NCBI GenBank assembly: GCA_002493965.1
Contig: DLAP01000010.1
Span: 1 to 7,736, forward strand
Length of the DNA: 7,736 nt
Source: Clostridiales bacterium UBA7044
GTDB taxonomy: Bacteria > Bacillota > Clostridia > Oscillospirales > Oscillospiraceae
Direction of reading: 5' to 3'
Shown piece after piece: positions 7,155 through 7,736 of this stretch (position 1 is the first letter of the stretch; each line of letters begins with the position of its first letter). The notes beneath the pieces are model-generated. The model was not told where the DNA came from, did no database searches, and saw nothing but the letters and a program-made list of their open reading frames with translations. Made by a program: the position numbers and the translations under genes.

Positions 7155-7186
7155 CCAAATTGAATAAAAGAGCAATACGGATGTGA

Positions 7187-7205
7187 AAGCGGCATCTGAC
7201 CGCTT
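7187..7205 (-). other. Small hairpin at the start of the branching enzyme leader
   Basis: A 6-bp stem, AAGCGG (7187-7192) with CCGCTT (7200-7205), and a 7-base loop, at the predicted 5' end of the message. It may stabilise the transcript. It is short and could be chance. Confidence 0.3.
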
Positions 7206-7211
7206 ATCCTT

Positions 7212-7240
7212 ATTTTAAATGAAATACGTCCATATGTCAA
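7212..7240 (-). promoter_or_regulatory. Promoter of the branching enzyme gene
   Basis: On the minus strand a perfect -35 box TTGACA (7235-7240), a 17-base spacer and a -10 box TAAAAT (7212-7217). It is the best consensus promoter in the window. Transcription would start near 7205, giving a leader of about 63 bases. An inverted repeat (7234-7266) covers the -35 box. Confidence 0.85.
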
Positions 7241-7266
7241 GCGCCAAGCATTTGGGAGCTTGACAT
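7234..7266. repeat. Inverted repeat over the -35 box of the branching enzyme promoter
   Basis: Arms ATGTCAAGC (7234-7242) and GCTTGACAT (7258-7266) are perfectly complementary over 9 bp, with 15 bases between. Because one arm contains the -35 hexamer, the repeat could be an operator. The spacing of arm centres (24 bp) is near two helical turns. No known regulator motif was recognised. Confidence 0.4.
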
Positions 7267-7518
7267 GGTTGTGGACGTGGACTGTTTCCGGGAGTCAGGA
7301 CCACTTTACGTTCCCATAATTTGACTCCAACGCAGGGCTGTGAAAGCGTATTTGCCAGGAAAAAGCAGGACGCATAAAGAATGACGGGAAGCCGTTTATG
7401 AAGGCGGTAACTGCGCAAGATCAAGAAAAAAATGGGATCCTATGGGGAAACAAGGGGGAACGCAAGGTGCATCCTGTCATATTCCGATGCTTTTCCGCGT
7501 AAAAATCTCATACAGCAA
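7262..7518. other. Gene-free stretch upstream of the branching enzyme gene
   Basis: About 260 bases with no credible gene. An open frame of 69 codons on the minus strand (7215-7424) overlaps the branching enzyme promoter and has no family features. A weak inverted repeat, GGAGTCA (7291-7297) and TGACTCC (7322-7328), is the only structure seen. Nothing else could be assigned. Confidence 0.6.
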
Positions 7519-7553
7519 GAACACCCGGCATTCTTTCAGAATACCAGGTGTTC
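7519..7553 (-). terminator. Long hairpin downstream of the displaced tRNA 3' end
   Basis: A 16-bp stem runs from GAACACC at 7519 to GGTGTTC at 7553 around a 3-base loop. Two positions (7526/7546 and 7529/7543) are A/C mismatches in plus-strand RNA but G-U pairs in minus-strand RNA, so the structure is selected on the minus strand. It lies 4 bases beyond the tRNA 3'-end copy at 7558. A T-run appears only about 14 bases later, so termination here is less certain than the fold. Confidence 0.55.
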
Positions 7554-7557
7554 GCTA

Positions 7558-7579
7558 TGGCGGAGTGGGAGGAATTTGA
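7558..7579 (-). pseudogene. Detached copy of a tRNA 3' end
   Basis: On the minus strand this 22-base segment reads as the T-loop end, acceptor strand, G73 and CCA of a tRNA (ending CACTCCGCCA). It matches 20 of 22 positions with the tRNA end at 7715-7736. The two differences are at 7568 and 7573. Upstream on the minus strand no tRNA body follows, so it is a fragment, not a gene. Confidence 0.65.
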
Positions 7580-7646
7580 CTGAATCAAGGAGATGACCAG
7601 TTTTTGAACTGGTCATTGGAACAGTCCACTGGACTGTTCCATTCAG
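7580..7646. repeat. Twin-hairpin palindromic element (three-way junction)
   Basis: Two perfect adjacent hairpins: ATGACCAGTT (7593-7602) with AACTGGTCAT (7607-7616), and TGGAACAGTCC (7617-7627) with GGACTGTTCCA (7631-7641). They are enclosed by a third helix, CTGAAT (7580-7585) with ATTCAG (7641-7646). The outer helix can extend through ATTTGA (7574-7579) and TCAAAT (7652-7657) across a small bulge. A purine-rich single strand CAAGGAG (7586-7592) sits in the junction. No protein is encoded. This looks like a dispersed structured repeat or miniature element; no family was recognised. Confidence 0.6.
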
Positions 7647-7647
7647 T

Positions 7648-7671
7648 GGGTTCAAATCCCATGGCAGCACC
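7648..7671 (+). pseudogene. tRNA T-arm-like fragment, plus strand
   Basis: The segment has a T-stem and loop (GGG, TTCAAAT, CCC at 7648-7660) and then GGCAGCACC, like the 3' end of a tRNA reading in the plus direction. It is one base short of normal spacing to CCA, and no tRNA body precedes it. It is therefore called a degenerate fragment or element end. Confidence 0.4.
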
Positions 7672-7672
7672 T

Positions 7673-7715
7673 AAAAAATGTAGGTACCTCAAAAACTTTA
7701 GGCACCTACATTTTT
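7673..7715 (-). terminator. Terminator of the minus-strand tRNA
   Basis: A 15-bp stem, AAAAATGTAGGTACC (7674-7688) with GGCACCTACATTTTT (7701-7715), and a 12-base loop. The single imperfect pair (7686/7703) is A/C on the plus strand but a G-U pair on the minus strand. The minus transcript ends with six U (7673-7678). It begins directly after the CCA of the tRNA at 7715-7717. Confidence 0.8.
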
Positions 7716-7736
7716 GGCGGAGTGAGAGGGATTTGA
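7715..7736 (-). tRNA. tRNA 3' end, probably tRNA-Ser (cut by window end)
   Basis: On the minus strand the final 22 bases read as part of the T-loop (TCAAA), the 3' T-stem CCCTC, acceptor strand TCACTCC, G73 and an encoded CCA. The acceptor 5' strand would be GGAGTGA. G73 with a GGAG start is typical of bacterial tRNA-Ser; this identity is inferred, because the anticodon lies outside the window. A terminator follows at once. Confidence 0.65.

Noticed and set aside
7143..7175. 11-residue N-terminal extension of the branching enzyme from a TTG codon
   Set aside because: The excellent ribosome site at 7146-7154 lies within this extension and serves the ATG at 7142.
7215..7424. 69-codon open frame on the minus strand upstream of the branching enzyme
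   Set aside because: It overlaps the -10 and -35 boxes of the branching enzyme promoter, has no good ribosome site, and has no recognisable features.
7587..7607. Tiny frame MTSF after an AAGGAG sequence
   Set aside because: The AAGGAG directly abuts the ATG with no spacing, and the frame is only four codons within a perfect hairpin. It is better explained by the structured repeat.
7519..7736. CRISPR array suggested by repeated motifs and palindromes
   Set aside because: There are only two copies of the 22-base repeat, they are tRNA 3' ends, and the spacing (157 bp) and content do not fit repeat-spacer units.

Overview
The window reads as a stretch of chromosome from an anaerobic, Gram-positive, gut-type Clostridia bacterium, most likely of the order Oscillospirales. 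This is an inference from moderate GC content, strong AGGGG/GGAGG ribosome sites, sigma-A-like promoters with TATAAT boxes, a clostridial-type pyridoxal kinase, a one-pass membrane polysaccharide deacetylase with Ig-like domains, and a eukaryotic-type (GH13_8) glycogen branching enzyme. The species cannot be named from the sequence.

Layout. Bases 1-977 (minus) hold a nearly complete GMP synthase gene; only the last base of the final Glu codon and the stop codon are cut off. It lacks the N-terminal glutamine amidotransferase domain. A 203-base divergent intergenic region (978-1180) carries one promoter for guaA and one for a pyridoxal kinase gene (1181-2005, plus). A UUCG-loop terminator follows, then a membrane-anchored polysaccharide deacetylase (2172-3629, plus), a second terminator, and an ABC transporter ATPase of the sugar-importer (MalK/UgpC/MsmX) family (3778-4881, plus). 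The ATPase gene converges on the branching enzyme gene (4929-7142, minus), with a symmetric terminator between them. The branching enzyme has an unusual 75-residue Lys/Ala/Pro-rich tail. Its promoter near 7212-7240 has a perfect TTGACA box.

Bases 7262-7736 hold no protein gene. The last 180 bases carry the 3' end of a tRNA (probably tRNA-Ser) on the minus strand, cut by the window end. A second, slightly diverged 22-bp copy of that tRNA 3' end lies 157 bp away. Between the two copies sit a terminator hairpin, a tRNA T-arm-like sequence in the opposite direction, and a pair of perfect hairpins enclosed by a third helix. The arrangement resembles the attL/attR remains of a very small element inserted at a tRNA 3' end.

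The genes look independently transcribed rather than forming one operon: each complete gene has its own promoter and terminator. Themes are nucleotide and cofactor metabolism (GMP, vitamin B6), the cell envelope (deacetylase), and carbohydrate import and storage (sugar ABC ATPase beside glycogen branching enzyme). No defence system, CRISPR array or large mobile element was seen.
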